The translations under genes and the position numbers were made by a program. 64,000 bases of DNA from assembly GCF_003345655.1 (NCBI RefSeq), contig NZ_QQOH01000002.1:496001-560000 (forward strand). Direction: 5' to 3'. The DNA is from Motiliproteus coralliicola (GTDB lineage Bacteria; Pseudomonadota; Gammaproteobacteria; Pseudomonadales; Balneatricaceae). The notes beneath the pieces were generated by a model, which saw only the letters and a list, made by a program, of their open reading frames with translations, made no database searches and had not been told where the DNA came from. Each line of letters starts with the position of its first letter. Within the stretch, counting starts at the first letter, position 1. This document shows, one piece after another, positions 54,111 to 63,192 of this stretch.

Positions 54111-54438
54111 AGGGTTCGGCCGTCTCGTCTGCTGGATTGATTCCGAGAACCTGCTGTTGGTAGCGGTCCCAGCTGTCGGCGGCTCGTTGGCCGGCACTAC
54201 GGTGCTTTTCCATCGCCGCATTCTGCTTGTCGACGAAGCTCTGTAGACAGCCGCGATAGGCGTCCACCAGCTGTTGAAACTCTTGCTGGTCCAGTTCGGT
54301 AATAAATTCCAGCGGCTTCTCCGGTGCCTCGCAATCGTGAGCTTCGGCAAAGAAGTGGGCCTGAGCTGGACCGCTCGACAGCGTCAACAGCAGCGCTGCC
54401 AGGGTGGCCGTTGTAGCGGATAAGGGTAGGGCGCGCAT
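54097..54438 (-). CDS. Small exported protein of unknown function
   Basis: The protein has 113 residues with a signal peptide (LPLSATTATLAALLLTLSSGPAQA) and a helical, charged mature part: HDCEAPEKPLEFITELDQQEFQQLVDAYRGCLQSFVDKQNAAMEKHRSAGQRAADSWDRYQQQVLG. Two cysteines could form a disulphide. ATG 54438 has GGAGAAGG directly upstream. Its 3' end overlaps the convergent DUF3524 gene by 14 nt. Confidence 0.65.
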   Translation of the reverse strand: MRALPLSATTATLAALLLTLSSGPAQAHFFAEAHDCEAPEKPLEFITELDQQEFQQLVDAYRGCLQSFVDKQNAAMEKHRSAGQRAADSWDRYQQQVLGINPADETAEPSTTQ

Positions 54439-54637
54439 CGGACCTTCTCCATGGTTGTGTTCTGGTTTGAATCTAGGGCCTGCCATCGGCAAGCGTCAAG
54501 TTGAGGCTCGAGATTGGAGGCCGGTTGTTGATTTGGAACAGTATTTTTCATTTCCAGGTTGCGTTTTGGTGGGCTTGGCTATACTTGCTGGGAGAACTTT
54601 TTTCATGTGGTATCAAGCCCTGAGGAGGGTCTTCCTG

Positions 54638-54850
54638 ATGAGTCAACAAAGTGATCTGCTACAACATGATGCTGAACTAATCCTGTCGCTTTACGGAAAC
54701 TCCCGAGCACAGAAGCAGCGGCTACTGCGTATCGAGTCGGAACTGAAAGCGGAAGGGGTCAATATCGAAAGGCTGCATCAGCAGATCGATAGCCTGGCGT
54801 CGAAGCCGGATCCCGAACTTTATCGTTGCTGTTATCACGTTTACGAATAA
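54638..54850 (+). CDS. Small helical protein of unknown function
   Basis: The protein has 70 residues: SDLLQHDAELILSLYGNSRAQKQRLLRIESELKAEGVNIERLHQQID followed by a short tail with adjacent cysteines (LYRCCYHVYE). GAGGAGG lies eight nt before the ATG and a strong terminator follows, so expression is likely. No family is recognised. It stands alone between the exported protein and the chemoreceptor gene. Confidence 0.6.
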   Translation: MSQQSDLLQHDAELILSLYGNSRAQKQRLLRIESELKAEGVNIERLHQQIDSLASKPDPELYRCCYHVYE

Positions 54851-54874
54851 CCTTTTCCTCGTTTACCCGCTCAC

Positions 54875-54911
54875 AAAAAAGCCCGCGCCGGAATACCGGT
54901 GCGGGCTTTTT
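54875..54911. terminator. Bidirectional rho-independent terminator
   Basis: GCCCGCGCCGG (54881-54891) pairs with CCGGTGCGGGC (54896-54906) around AATA, with six A before and five T after. It serves the small upstream gene and the convergent chemoreceptor gene. Confidence 0.93.
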
Positions 54912-54935
54912 ATTGGTCACTCAGCTGTAGTAGGG

Positions 54936-56576
54936 CTAGTCGTTGACCTGAAACTGCTCAATCATGCTGTTAAGTTGTTCGGTCAGTCGTCCCAACTCAT
55001 CGCTGGCATCGGCCATTAGCTGGGCGTTGTCCTGTGCCTGGCCGGCGATGTCATTGATGGCCAGTACATTCTTGTTGATCTCGCCCGCTACCATCTGCTG
55101 TTGCTCAGCTGAGGTGGCGTTTTGGGTGTTCAGGGTCGCGACATTGCTGACAGCATTGGAAACTTCGGTGAGCACGGCACCGGTTTCTTGGCTCTGGCTA
55201 ACGCTACTCTGGGCCCACTCGCTGCTTTGAGCGACGACAGCGCTGGTGCGCTGGGTCTGTTGTTGCAGTTGCTCGATCATCGAACGAATTTCGTTGGTTG
55301 ATTGACCGGTGCGTGTGGCCAGGGCACGCACTTCATCGGCCACCACTGCAAAGCCTCTTCCCTGCTCACCGGCCCGGGCCGCTTCGATGGCGGCGTTCAG
55401 AGCCAACAGGTTGGTCTGTTCGGCGATACCGGCGATCACATCGACAACCTTAACGATGGCATCGGAGCTTTCATGCAGCTGGGTAGCGATACCGTCGGCG
55501 GTTTGTAGTTCTGATGCCAGTGACTCAATACCTTGAATGGCCGTTGCGACGGTCTTCTGTCCTTGGATTGTTTGTTGCTCGACTGCTTCGGTGGCTTTGG
55601 CGGCCTCGTTGACGTTGTCGGACACACCCTGAGCGGTCTGATCCATCTCGGTCATCGCGGTGGCAACCTGTTCGGTCTCGCTATTTAGCTGCTGAATTGA
55701 TGTCAGGCTGTTTTGGGCGGTATCCCGGAAACTGTTTGACTGTTGGCTTAGCTGTTCGGTCAGCTGGTTGAGGTGGATGATGATGGTGCGAAACTTGTCC
55801 ATCATGCCATTGAAACTGTTGGCGACCGTACCCAACTCGTCACTGCGATTCAGATCGATCTTCAGGTCCAGATTTGCACTCTGCTCGATCGCGTGAATAG
55901 TCTGGCTGACCTTGCCCAGCGGTACGATCACCATCCGGCGAAGGATTACCCTCACTACAATCCAGCCCACCAGCAGCAACAGGCTGCTGAGTACTATGTT
56001 GGTCCAGAGCTGATTGGTGACGTGCTGATCAAAGGCTGCCAGGGAATAGTCGATTCTCACCGCTCCCAGAATGTCGCCTTTGCTGGAGGGGTGGCAGGTC
56101 ATGCAGTTGGTGCCGCTGCCCTTAAAGTTATCGGACGACTCCAGCGGCGTTACCAGGGTAAGCACCCGACCCTCAGGGGTGTTGGCGATATGCTGTTGCG
56201 CTTGACCTTTAAGAGCCAGGCGGTCGAACTCGTCGGTCGGCTGGGCGGTAGCCTGGCCCGGCCCGTAGATGGTTTTAATACTGTCCGCGCGTAACACACG
56301 GGCGTCGAGCACGGTTTCGTGGCTCATCGTTTTATCGCGGGCGATATCCTGACGGCTCATCTGGCCGGTCAGCATCAGTGTGTTGATATTGTCGAAAAAA
56401 CTCTCCGACTGGACACGGGCTTGATCCAGCACCATCTCCTCAACCATCTTTTGTTGGTTGATGTATTGGTAGATGGACGAGAACACCAGCAGCGAAATAA
56501 AAATGGCCGCCAGTGTGATATCGATCTTCAGTCCGATTCCGGCACCTTGCTGCCTGCCCATGCTTGATGAACCCAT
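54936..56576 (-). CDS. Methyl-accepting chemotaxis protein with a periplasmic haem-c motif
   Basis: The 546-residue receptor has TM helices at about 17-38 and 190-212 around a periplasmic sensor of about 150 residues. The sensor holds CMTCH (158-162), a CxxCH covalent haem-c attachment site, which suggests a redox- or gas-responsive chemoreceptor. HAMP follows ([17 protein letters not shown]), then a signalling domain with the conserved tip [49 protein letters not shown] 56576 has AGGAG seven nt upstream. Further upstream is an Fnr/Anr-like site. No che genes adjoin it. Confidence 0.9.
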   Translation of the reverse strand: MGSSSMGRQQGAGIGLKIDITLAAIFISLLVFSSIYQYINQQKMVEEMVLDQARVQSESFFDNINTLMLTGQMSRQDIARDKTMSHETVLDARVLRADSIKTIYGPGQATAQPTDEFDRLALKGQAQQHIANTPEGRVLTLVTPLESSDNFKGSGTNCMTCHPSSKGDILGAVRIDYSLAAFDQHVTNQLWTNIVLSSLLLLVGWIVVRVILRRMVIVPLGKVSQTIHAIEQSANLDLKIDLNRSDELGTVANSFNGMMDKFRTIIIHLNQLTEQLSQQSNSFRDTAQNSLTSIQQLNSETEQVATAMTEMDQTAQGVSDNVNEAAKATEAVEQQTIQGQKTVATAIQGIESLASELQTADGIATQLHESSDAIVKVVDVIAGIAEQTNLLALNAAIEAARAGEQGRGFAVVADEVRALATRTGQSTNEIRSMIEQLQQQTQRTSAVVAQSSEWAQSSVSQSQETGAVLTEVSNAVSNVATLNTQNATSAEQQQMVAGEINKNVLAINDIAGQAQDNAQLMADASDELGRLTEQLNSMIEQFQVND

Positions 56577-56672
56577 TTGAGACTCCTACTCCCTTAAAAC
56601 GTTCTGAGATACTAAGTAGCTCTACCTGATAAAGGAAGGGGGGAAGGGCTATTCCGTAGTTTTTATATTGAT

Positions 56673-56698
56673 ATTTTGACCGTGATCATGATCAAAAT
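56673..56698. promoter_or_regulatory. Fnr/Anr-like box inside a 26-bp near-palindrome
   Basis: Positions 56682-56695 read GTGATCATGATCAA, matching the Fnr/Anr consensus at 9 of 10 defined positions. It sits inside a wider near-palindrome with arms ATTTTGA (56673-56679) and TCAAAAT (56692-56698). It is about 110 nt upstream of the chemoreceptor start and right after the roxA stop. Confidence 0.55.
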
Positions 56699-56718
56699 CC
56701 CGTTATCTAGTCGGAGCA

Positions 56719-57891
56719 CTAGTCCAAATAGAGCTGTCCACGCTCAAACAACAGCGCTATCAACTCAGCGGCGGCAGGTTGTTGGAGCTGTTCAGCCAGC
56801 TGTGAGTTGTCGTAAGAGTTCTGATTGCACAGCAATTTCACCAGTGCCAGCTCATTGGTGCCTAGCCGGTGTTGCTCGCCGTCGACAAACAGGTAGCAGT
56901 GATTGGTATCGCAGCTGAAGGCGAAGCGGATCCCTTCGCTGCGCCTGACCTGGCCGGGTTGCGCGAGGGCTGTTCCAAGTTCGTCGGCAGATATCGGTTC
57001 GGCACTGTGGTCGAGCTGAGGATCTTTAGGCTCGGTGACCAGTTCGCCCCACCAGCGCCGAAGTTGCTGTTGGTCTTCCAGTATCGGCAGCAGCAGCTGG
57101 CGAACTTGCCGCAGGTCGGCATCGGTTATTTCGCCGGGGTTGCTACGGATGCCCAGGGTTGAGTCGCTGAAACGCAGCTCATCGGCGCTGTGGTGCTCGC
57201 AAAAACCGGCCAGATGACGCAGCAGTTCGTGGGCGTGGGGCGCGCGATAGCCGACCGAGTAATTTACACAGTCATCGCTTAGGGAAACGCCGTTGTGGCC
57301 AACGCGGGGCGGAATATAGATCATATCGCCCGGTTCCAGCTCCCAGCTTTGTTCCGGGTGCCAGTGCTTTAGGATTCGTATCGGCTGATCGGGCAGAAAT
57401 TCGGCCTGCTGCTCGGTGTAGCGGCCTCCTATTTCCCAGCGCCGACGGCCTTGAGCCTGAATGATGAACACGTCGTAGTTGTCATAATGGGGACCGACTC
57501 CGCCCTCGGGGGTGGAGTAGCTGATCATCAGATCGTCCAGTCGCCAGCTGGGGATAAAGCGAAACTGCTCCACCAGGTCGGCAGCTTCGGGAATCCAGTG
57601 ATCGACACCTTGTACGAGCAGGCTCCAGTGACTGGCGGGTAACTCTGAAAACTGGGATTCATCAAAGGGGCCGTGGCGAAGCTCAAATTGACCGCTGTTC
57701 GGGTCGGTGATCAGCAATCGTGACTCTACCTCTTCATCACAGGCCATGCCGGCCAACTCATCGGGACTGATGACTTCGACAAAGTCTTTGAAAGCAGCAC
57801 GGAACAGGCAGGGCTTTTGTTGCCAATAGTCGCGCAGAAAAGTTTCGACGTCGATTTCACCAAGATGTTGGAGCGGGGCGGTAGCGGTCAT
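56719..57891 (-). CDS. roxA: Ribosomal protein uL16 3-hydroxylase (ribosomal oxygenase RoxA)
   Basis: RoxA (YcfD) is an Fe(II)/2-oxoglutarate oxygenase that hydroxylates an arginine of ribosomal protein uL16. The 390-residue protein has the N-terminal FLRDYWQQKPCLFRAAF, the JmjC iron ligands His135 and Asp137 in GPHYDNYDVF and His199 in VGHNGVS, and a C-terminal dimer/winged-helix region. The ATG at 57891 aligns with the family; a longer in-frame reading upstream is unlikely. Activity needs oxygen. Confidence 0.9.
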   Translation of the reverse strand: MTATAPLQHLGEIDVETFLRDYWQQKPCLFRAAFKDFVEVISPDELAGMACDEEVESRLLITDPNSGQFELRHGPFDESQFSELPASHWSLLVQGVDHWIPEAADLVEQFRFIPSWRLDDLMISYSTPEGGVGPHYDNYDVFIIQAQGRRRWEIGGRYTEQQAEFLPDQPIRILKHWHPEQSWELEPGDMIYIPPRVGHNGVSLSDDCVNYSVGYRAPHAHELLRHLAGFCEHHSADELRFSDSTLGIRSNPGEITDADLRQVRQLLLPILEDQQQLRRWWGELVTEPKDPQLDHSAEPISADELGTALAQPGQVRRSEGIRFAFSCDTNHCYLFVDGEQHRLGTNELALVKLLCNQNSYDNSQLAEQLQQPAAAELIALLFERGQLYLD

Positions 57892-58143
57892 CAGGAGCGG
57901 TTTCCGAGTACGGGTGGGAAAAGGGCGCATTATCGCTGACTTGTTGGTGGGAGGAAACCGCCGTCGATCAGCGTGCCGTCGGTTCTTGCCAAGCGGGATT
58001 TTGTTCATGTGACTTAGCTGGTGAAGGATCTGCAGCGTTTTCACAAGCGCTTGAATGTAAAAAGATTTATTTGTTTTTTTAGTGGCTGGTGACAGCTTTG
58101 TATTTGTCCCGTTCATGTCCAGTTGCGGTGCAGCAAAGAGGGG
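57892..58143. other. Intergenic region between roxA and the dcw promoter
   Basis: No gene is seen. A GATAAT at 57929-57934 (minus strand) could be the -10 of roxA, with a leader of some 30 nt. The rest shows no strong hairpin. The MraZ boxes begin at 58144. Confidence 0.4.
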
Positions 58144-58218
58144 TGGTGCTAAGTGGGTAAAAGTGGTATTTCTGATTGCTTAGTGTGCTATAGTGGGAAA
58201 ATGTGGGTAAAAGTGGAA
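58144..58218 (+). promoter_or_regulatory. Promoter of the dcw cluster with two triplets of MraZ-type repeats
   Basis: TGG(G/T)N repeats stand at 58144, 58154 and 58164 and again at 58194, 58204 and 58214, each 10 nt apart. This is the spacing known for MraZ binding sites upstream of mraZ. An extended -10, TGCTATAGT (58186-58194), lies between the triplets and touches the second one, so MraZ bound there should block transcription. The mraZ start follows at 58243. Confidence 0.85.
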
Positions 58219-58242
58219 TTTATTCCGAGGTTATAACCAACC

Positions 58243-58698
58243 ATGTTCAGCGGTGTCAGCGAGATCAATCTGGATGCGAAGGGGCGGATGGCAATGCCAA
58301 CCCGCTACCGTGAGCGCATCGCGGATCGCTGTGACGGCAAGATGTTCGTCACCGTTGATCCGTTTGATCAGTGTCTGACGCTGCACACCCTGCCCGAGTG
58401 GGAGATCGTGCAGCAGAAGCTGAATTCGGTACCCAGCTTTGATCCGGCCACCCGGCGTTTGAAGCGCCTGGTGATTGGTCATGCCTCCGAGGTGGATATG
58501 GATGGCAGTGGCCGTCTATTGCTGCCAGCGCCTCTTCGCGACTTTGCAGAGATCGAGCGTCGCATAGTGCTGCTTGGGCAGGGCAATAAGTTTGAGATTT
58601 GGAGTGAGCGGTTATGGCACCAGACCCGTGATGCATATCTTGATGTGTCAGAAGGGGCGGGTTTGGTGCCCAACGATTTAAAGACCCTGTCGCTGTAG
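58243..58698 (+). CDS. mraZ: Transcriptional regulator MraZ
   Basis: MraZ is an AbrB-like ring protein that binds TGGGN repeats before its own operon and controls the cell division and wall cluster. The 151-residue protein has both AbrB-like repeats: [19 protein letters not shown] at 9-27 and [38 protein letters not shown] in the second half. It is the first gene of the rightward dcw operon, and the repeats upstream are directly visible. Confidence 0.96.
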   Translation: MFSGVSEINLDAKGRMAMPTRYRERIADRCDGKMFVTVDPFDQCLTLHTLPEWEIVQQKLNSVPSFDPATRRLKRLVIGHASEVDMDGSGRLLLPAPLRDFAEIERRIVLLGQGNKFEIWSERLWHQTRDAYLDVSEGAGLVPNDLKTLSL

Positions 58699-58700
58699 GT

Positions 58701-59642
58701 GTGATTGTGGGTGAAGAATTTAAACATAAGACGGTGCTTCTCGACGAGGCGGTCGAGCTGCTGATCTCCAATCCGTCCGGTTGTTATGCCGACGGGACCT
58801 TTGGTCGTGGCGGGCATTCCCGGTTGATCCTGTCACAGCTTGAAGCTGGTGCACAGTTGCTGGGGTTCGACAAGGATCCGCAGGCGATCGAGGTGGCGCG
58901 GCAGCTGTCTGCCGAAGATTCGCGTTTCGAGATCGTGCATGGGTCTTTTGCTGAGTTGGGCGATGAGCTAAAGCGACGCGGCTTGCACGGCAAGCTTGAT
59001 GGGTTATTGCTGGACTTGGGCGTGTCGTCGCCTCAGCTTGATGATCCGCAGCGGGGCTTCAGCTTCTTGCGTGATGGACCACTGGATATGCGGATGAATA
59101 CCAGTGTGGGCGAGAGTGCTGCCGAGTGGATCGCCCGTGCTGAAGAGAAAGAGATTGCTGATGTGATCTATCTCTACGGCGAAGAGCGATTTTCGCGACG
59201 GATGGCGAAGGCCATCGTCGAAGAGCGGCAAAAGCAACCCATAGAGACCACTAAGCGACTGGCAGATATTGTTGCAGCGGCTAATCCCCGCTGGGAAAAA
59301 GGTAAAAACCCGGCGACCCGGGCGTTTCAGGGCATTCGAATCCATATAAACCGAGAGCTTGACGATCTGACCGCCTGCCTGGAGCAGGCGCTGGAGGGGC
59401 TGCGAGTGGGGGGGAGGCTGGTCGTGATCAGCTTCCATTCGCTAGAGGATCGGATCGTTAAACGGTTTATACGCAAACATGTCCGAGGGGATGAAGCGCC
59501 TCCGGGTCTGCCGGTTCCTTATGCGCAATTAAACCAGCGCTTGAAGGCGATCGGTAAGGCGCGAAAAGCCAGTGCGCCTGAGGTGGCTGAAAATGTGCGT
59601 GCCCGCAGTGCGGTAATGCGGGTTGCAGAAAAGTTGGCCTGA
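58701..59642 (+). CDS. rsmH: 16S rRNA (cytosine1402-N4)-methyltransferase RsmH
   Basis: RsmH methylates N4 of C1402 in 16S rRNA. The 313-residue protein shows [29 protein letters not shown] (SAM site), [48 protein letters not shown] and [17 protein letters not shown]. The GTG at 58701 gives a start two nt after the mraZ stop; a second GTG lies six nt further on. Second gene of the dcw operon. Confidence 0.96.
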   Translation: MIVGEEFKHKTVLLDEAVELLISNPSGCYADGTFGRGGHSRLILSQLEAGAQLLGFDKDPQAIEVARQLSAEDSRFEIVHGSFAELGDELKRRGLHGKLDGLLLDLGVSSPQLDDPQRGFSFLRDGPLDMRMNTSVGESAAEWIARAEEKEIADVIYLYGEERFSRRMAKAIVEERQKQPIETTKRLADIVAAANPRWEKGKNPATRAFQGIRIHINRELDDLTACLEQALEGLRVGGRLVVISFHSLEDRIVKRFIRKHVRGDEAPPGLPVPYAQLNQRLKAIGKARKASAPEVAENVRARSAVMRVAEKLA

Positions 59643-59644
59643 AG

Positions 59645-59971
59645 ATGGTCAAACGGATAGTCGATGGTGCCGGGCAGCTAAGAAGCGCACTGACGGAACT
59701 GAGCGTTTCGGCGAGATCGGTATTGCTGGTGATGTTGGCTGCGTCTGTGGTGGTGAGCTCGCTGGCGGTGATCTACAGCGCCTTTTTGTATCGCCAGGCG
59801 TTTAACCAGCAGCAACAGTTGTTTCAACAACGAAATGAATTGGAGGTGGAGTGGGGGCAGTTGTTATTGGAGCAGAGTGCGTTGGCCGCCCATGGGCGTG
59901 TCGAGCGGGCTGTGACCAAACAACTGGGTATGTATGTGCCTTCACCCGAAGAGATCGTGGTCGTACGTTAG
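59645..59971 (+). CDS. ftsL: Cell division protein FtsL
   Basis: FtsL is a small bitopic protein of the divisome that complexes with FtsB and FtsQ and recruits FtsW-FtsI. The 108-residue protein has a single TM helix (about 25-47), a leucine/glutamine-rich coiled coil (FNQQQQLFQQRNELEVEWGQLLLEQSALAAHGRVERAVTKQLGM) and the family end PSPEEIVVVR. It begins two nt after rsmH and ends nine nt before ftsI. Confidence 0.92.
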   Translation: MVKRIVDGAGQLRSALTELSVSARSVLLVMLAASVVVSSLAVIYSAFLYRQAFNQQQQLFQQRNELEVEWGQLLLEQSALAAHGRVERAVTKQLGMYVPSPEEIVVVR

Positions 59972-59980
59972 GAGGTCGGG

Positions 59981-61693
59981 ATGAGTGAACCGGTGATCTT
60001 GCCTTACCGCTGGCGTTTCCGGCTGGTGCTGCTGATGCTGTCGGTGTTGGCGTTGGTGATTGCGGCGCGGATCGTACATCTGCATCTGTTCGAGGACGAC
60101 TTCCTTAAGGGCCAGGGTGACGCCCGTAGTCTTCGGGTGGTTCCGATACCGGCTCACCGGGGCATGATCCTCGATCGAAATGGTGAACCGCTGGCAGTTA
60201 GCGCGCCGGTGCAAAGTCTGTGGTTTGACCCTCGACTGTTCTCGGCCAATGAAGCGCAAATAAAAGCCCTAGCTCGCTCGCTTGAACTTTCGGTCAGCCG
60301 TCTGGAGCGGATCATCGATCGGAGCGCCGGGAAAAAGTTTGTCTATCTGCGCCGTCATATGGCACCCGCCGATGCGGAAAATGTGTTGGCGCTGGGTCTT
60401 GATGGCGTGTTCAGTCAGAGCGAATACAAGCGTTACTACCCGGCGGCCGAAGTGGCAACCCATCTGGTGGGCTTCACCAATGTAGACGGTCAGGGCCAGG
60501 AGGGGATGGAGCTGGCCTACGAGAACTGGCTGCGTGGTGAAAAAGGCAAAAAGCGGGTGCTAAAAGACCGCCTGGGCCGGACCATCAAGGAGATCCAGGC
60601 ACTTAAAGAAGCCAAGCCCGGACAGGATCTGCAGCTGAGTATCGACCTGCGACTCCAGTATCTGGCCTATCGCGAATTGAAGGCGGCGGTGCAACAGCAC
60701 CGGGCGCGTTCCGGCTCGGCGGTGGTGCTCGATGTGCAGACCGGCGAAGTGCTGGCGATGGTGAATCAGCCCTCATACAACCCCAATGATCGTAGTGATC
60801 TGAAGGCATCCCATGTGCGCAATCGGGCAATGACCGATACCTTCGAGCCGGGCTCGCCGATGAAGGCGCTGACCGTAGCCGCGGCGATGTCCAGTGGTAA
60901 ATACAGTGCCAACAGCAAGATCAATACCTCGCCCGGTTATATCCGGGTCAGGAACCGGACCATTCGGGATCATCGAAACTACGGGGTGCTGGACCTGGGG
61001 CGGATTATCAGTAAGTCCAGTAATGTCGGCGCTACCAAGTTGGCACTGAGTATCGAACCGGGCGCCGTGCGCAACATGATGTACAACGCCGGTCTTGGGC
61101 GTGATACCGGTACCGGCTTCCCCGGAGAGCGGGTTGGGTCGCTGCCGTTCGTGCCGGAAAAGCGGGTGGTAGAGCGGGCGGCGATGTCTTACGGCTACGG
61201 TTTGTCGGTTACTCCGTTGCAGCTGGCCCAGGCCTATCTTGCCTTTGGCGGTGAGGGGGTTAAGCCGGATCTGTCGCTATTGAAGGTCAACGAGGACGAG
61301 GGCATCAACTCCGAACGGATCATGCCCGAGAAAGTTGCGCGGCAAGTGCTGGAGATGATGGAGCAAGTAACCCTCAAGGGTGGCACCGGGCGGCGTGCCC
61401 AGGTACCGGCATTCCGGGTAGCCGGTAAAACGGGAACGGTTCATAAGGTCGGTCGCAACGGTTATGAAGAGGATCAATATGTCGCGGTCTTTGCCGGCCT
61501 GGCGCCAGTCGAGAATCCGCGCTTTGTCGCGGTGGTGGTAGTCGATGAACCCAAGGGGCAGGAGTACTATGGTGGCGAGGTAGCGGCACCGGTCTTCTCC
61601 CGGATTATGGCCGGCACCTTGCGATTGATGAATGTGGCACCGGATAAGTTACCGATGCCGTTGGAACAGCAGTTAGCCTGGAGCAGCCCATGA
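59981..61693 (+). CDS. ftsI: Peptidoglycan D,D-transpeptidase FtsI (PBP3)
   Basis: FtsI cross-links septal peptidoglycan during division. The 570-residue protein has an N-terminal TM (about 14-33), the class B PBP pedestal (AHRGMILDRNGEPLAV, GQEGMELAYENWL), and a transpeptidase domain with SPMK (Ser292, Lys295), SSN (346-348) and KTGT (483-486). The first motif, GSPMKAL, departs from the more usual GSTxKP but keeps Ser and Lys. It lies between ftsL and murE, whose start overlaps its end by four bases. Confidence 0.95.
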   Translation: MSEPVILPYRWRFRLVLLMLSVLALVIAARIVHLHLFEDDFLKGQGDARSLRVVPIPAHRGMILDRNGEPLAVSAPVQSLWFDPRLFSANEAQIKALARSLELSVSRLERIIDRSAGKKFVYLRRHMAPADAENVLALGLDGVFSQSEYKRYYPAAEVATHLVGFTNVDGQGQEGMELAYENWLRGEKGKKRVLKDRLGRTIKEIQALKEAKPGQDLQLSIDLRLQYLAYRELKAAVQQHRARSGSAVVLDVQTGEVLAMVNQPSYNPNDRSDLKASHVRNRAMTDTFEPGSPMKALTVAAAMSSGKYSANSKINTSPGYIRVRNRTIRDHRNYGVLDLGRIISKSSNVGATKLALSIEPGAVRNMMYNAGLGRDTGTGFPGERVGSLPFVPEKRVVERAAMSYGYGLSVTPLQLAQAYLAFGGEGVKPDLSLLKVNEDEGINSERIMPEKVARQVLEMMEQVTLKGGTGRRAQVPAFRVAGKTGTVHKVGRNGYEEDQYVAVFAGLAPVENPRFVAVVVVDEPKGQEYYGGEVAAPVFSRIMAGTLRLMNVAPDKLPMPLEQQLAWSSP

Positions 61694-63192
61694 ATAGCTC
61701 CTGTTCTCTGACGCTCCAGCAACTCTTGCCTGATCTGGTGCTGCCACCCGAGGTGGCAGAACAGCCGATCACTGGAATTGAAAATGACAGCCGCCGAATC
61801 CAAGGCGGCGATCTGTTTCTGGCATGCCGTGGTTTGAGCGTTGACGGCAATCGTTTTGCCGAGGCCGCCGTTGCTGCCGGAGCCGTAGCGGTGTTGACCG
61901 AAGATGACGAGGCTCTGACCGCACTGTCGGTGCCGGTGATTCGGGTTGATAGTCTGACGGCGAAACAGGGCGAGCTGGCCGCTCGGTTTTTCGGTAACCC
62001 CAGTCGAAAGCTGCACATGATCGGAATTACCGGGACCAACGGTAAAACCTCCTGCAGCCATTTTGTCGCGGCGGCACTGGAGCGGTTTGGTCAGCGTGCA
62101 GCCGTGATCGGTACCACCGGGAATGGTTTTTTGGGCTCGCTGGAACCCGCCACCCATACCACGCCCGATGCGGTACAGCTGCAGCGTTTGCTGGCAGATT
62201 TGGTGCAGCAGCAGGCCGGCGCGGTGGCGATGGAGGTTTCATCCCATGCCTTGGAGCAGGGGCGGGTTAGCGGTGTGGCCTTCGAACAGGCGGTTTTCAC
62301 CAATCTGAGTCGGGATCACTTGGATTATCACGGCAGCATGGAGGCTTACGGTGAAGCCAAGGCCCGTTTGCTGTTGGAGTATCCGATCCGTCATGCGGTC
62401 ATCAACAGTGATGATCCCTTCGGTCGCGCGCTGATTGAACGGATTCCGTCCGAGGTGGACGTGCTGGCTTACGGTGAACAGCCTCTGGGTTCGGCGTTAC
62501 AGGCGCGGGCATTGCCGTTACAGGTACTGAACTGCCAATTACACCGTGGTGGGATCCGTGCACAGATAGACAGTCCTTGGGGTGAGGCTGTTATCGACAG
62601 TCCGTTGCTGGGGCGCTTCAATCTGGACAACCTGCTGGCAGCACTAGGCGTGCTGCTGGGGGCCGGAATTGAGATTCAGACAGCGGTTGCGGCACTGAAT
62701 CAACTTGATGGTGTCGAAGGCAGGATGCAGGCTTTTGATCAGCCGGACCAACCGCTGGTCGTGGTCGATTATGCCCATACTCCCGACGCCTTGGATAAAG
62801 CCTTGAGCTCGTTGCGAGAGCACGCTCAGGGCCGGCTCTGGTGCGTGTTTGGATGTGGTGGTGATCGTGATCGAGGCAAGCGTCCGCAGATGGCTGCCGC
62901 CGCAGAAAAGCAGGCCGACCATCTGATGGTGACCAGTGACAACCCTCGCAGTGAAGCGCCTCAGGCGATCATTGATGAGGTAATGGGCGGTATCCAGAAA
63001 CCGGGTTCGGTTCGCACTGAAGTGGATCGTCCTACCGCGATTGCCCGAGCTATCGAAGAAGCCGCACCTGAGGATGTAATTTTGGTTGCCGGCAAAGGGC
63101 ATGAGGATTATCAGGAGATTAATGGCGTGCGCCATCGCTATAGCGATATTGAAACCGTGAAACAGATTCTGGGGATGGCCGATGCTTTGTAA
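61690..63192 (+). CDS. murE: UDP-MurNAc-tripeptide synthetase MurE (meso-diaminopimelate type)
   Basis: MurE adds the third peptide residue to UDP-MurNAc-L-Ala-D-Glu. The 500-residue protein has IGITGTNGKTSCSHFVAAAL (ATP loop), VAMEVSSHALEQGRVSGVAFEQAVFTNLSRDHLDYHGSMEAYGEAK, VVVDYAHTPDALDKAL, and SDNPRSE, whose DNPR motif marks specificity for meso-diaminopimelate as expected in a Gram-negative. It overlaps ftsI by four nt and murF by 11 nt. Confidence 0.96.
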   Translation: MNSSCSLTLQQLLPDLVLPPEVAEQPITGIENDSRRIQGGDLFLACRGLSVDGNRFAEAAVAAGAVAVLTEDDEALTALSVPVIRVDSLTAKQGELAARFFGNPSRKLHMIGITGTNGKTSCSHFVAAALERFGQRAAVIGTTGNGFLGSLEPATHTTPDAVQLQRLLADLVQQQAGAVAMEVSSHALEQGRVSGVAFEQAVFTNLSRDHLDYHGSMEAYGEAKARLLLEYPIRHAVINSDDPFGRALIERIPSEVDVLAYGEQPLGSALQARALPLQVLNCQLHRGGIRAQIDSPWGEAVIDSPLLGRFNLDNLLAALGVLLGAGIEIQTAVAALNQLDGVEGRMQAFDQPDQPLVVVDYAHTPDALDKALSSLREHAQGRLWCVFGCGGDRDRGKRPQMAAAAEKQADHLMVTSDNPRSEAPQAIIDEVMGGIQKPGSVRTEVDRPTAIARAIEEAAPEDVILVAGKGHEDYQEINGVRHRYSDIETVKQILGMADAL

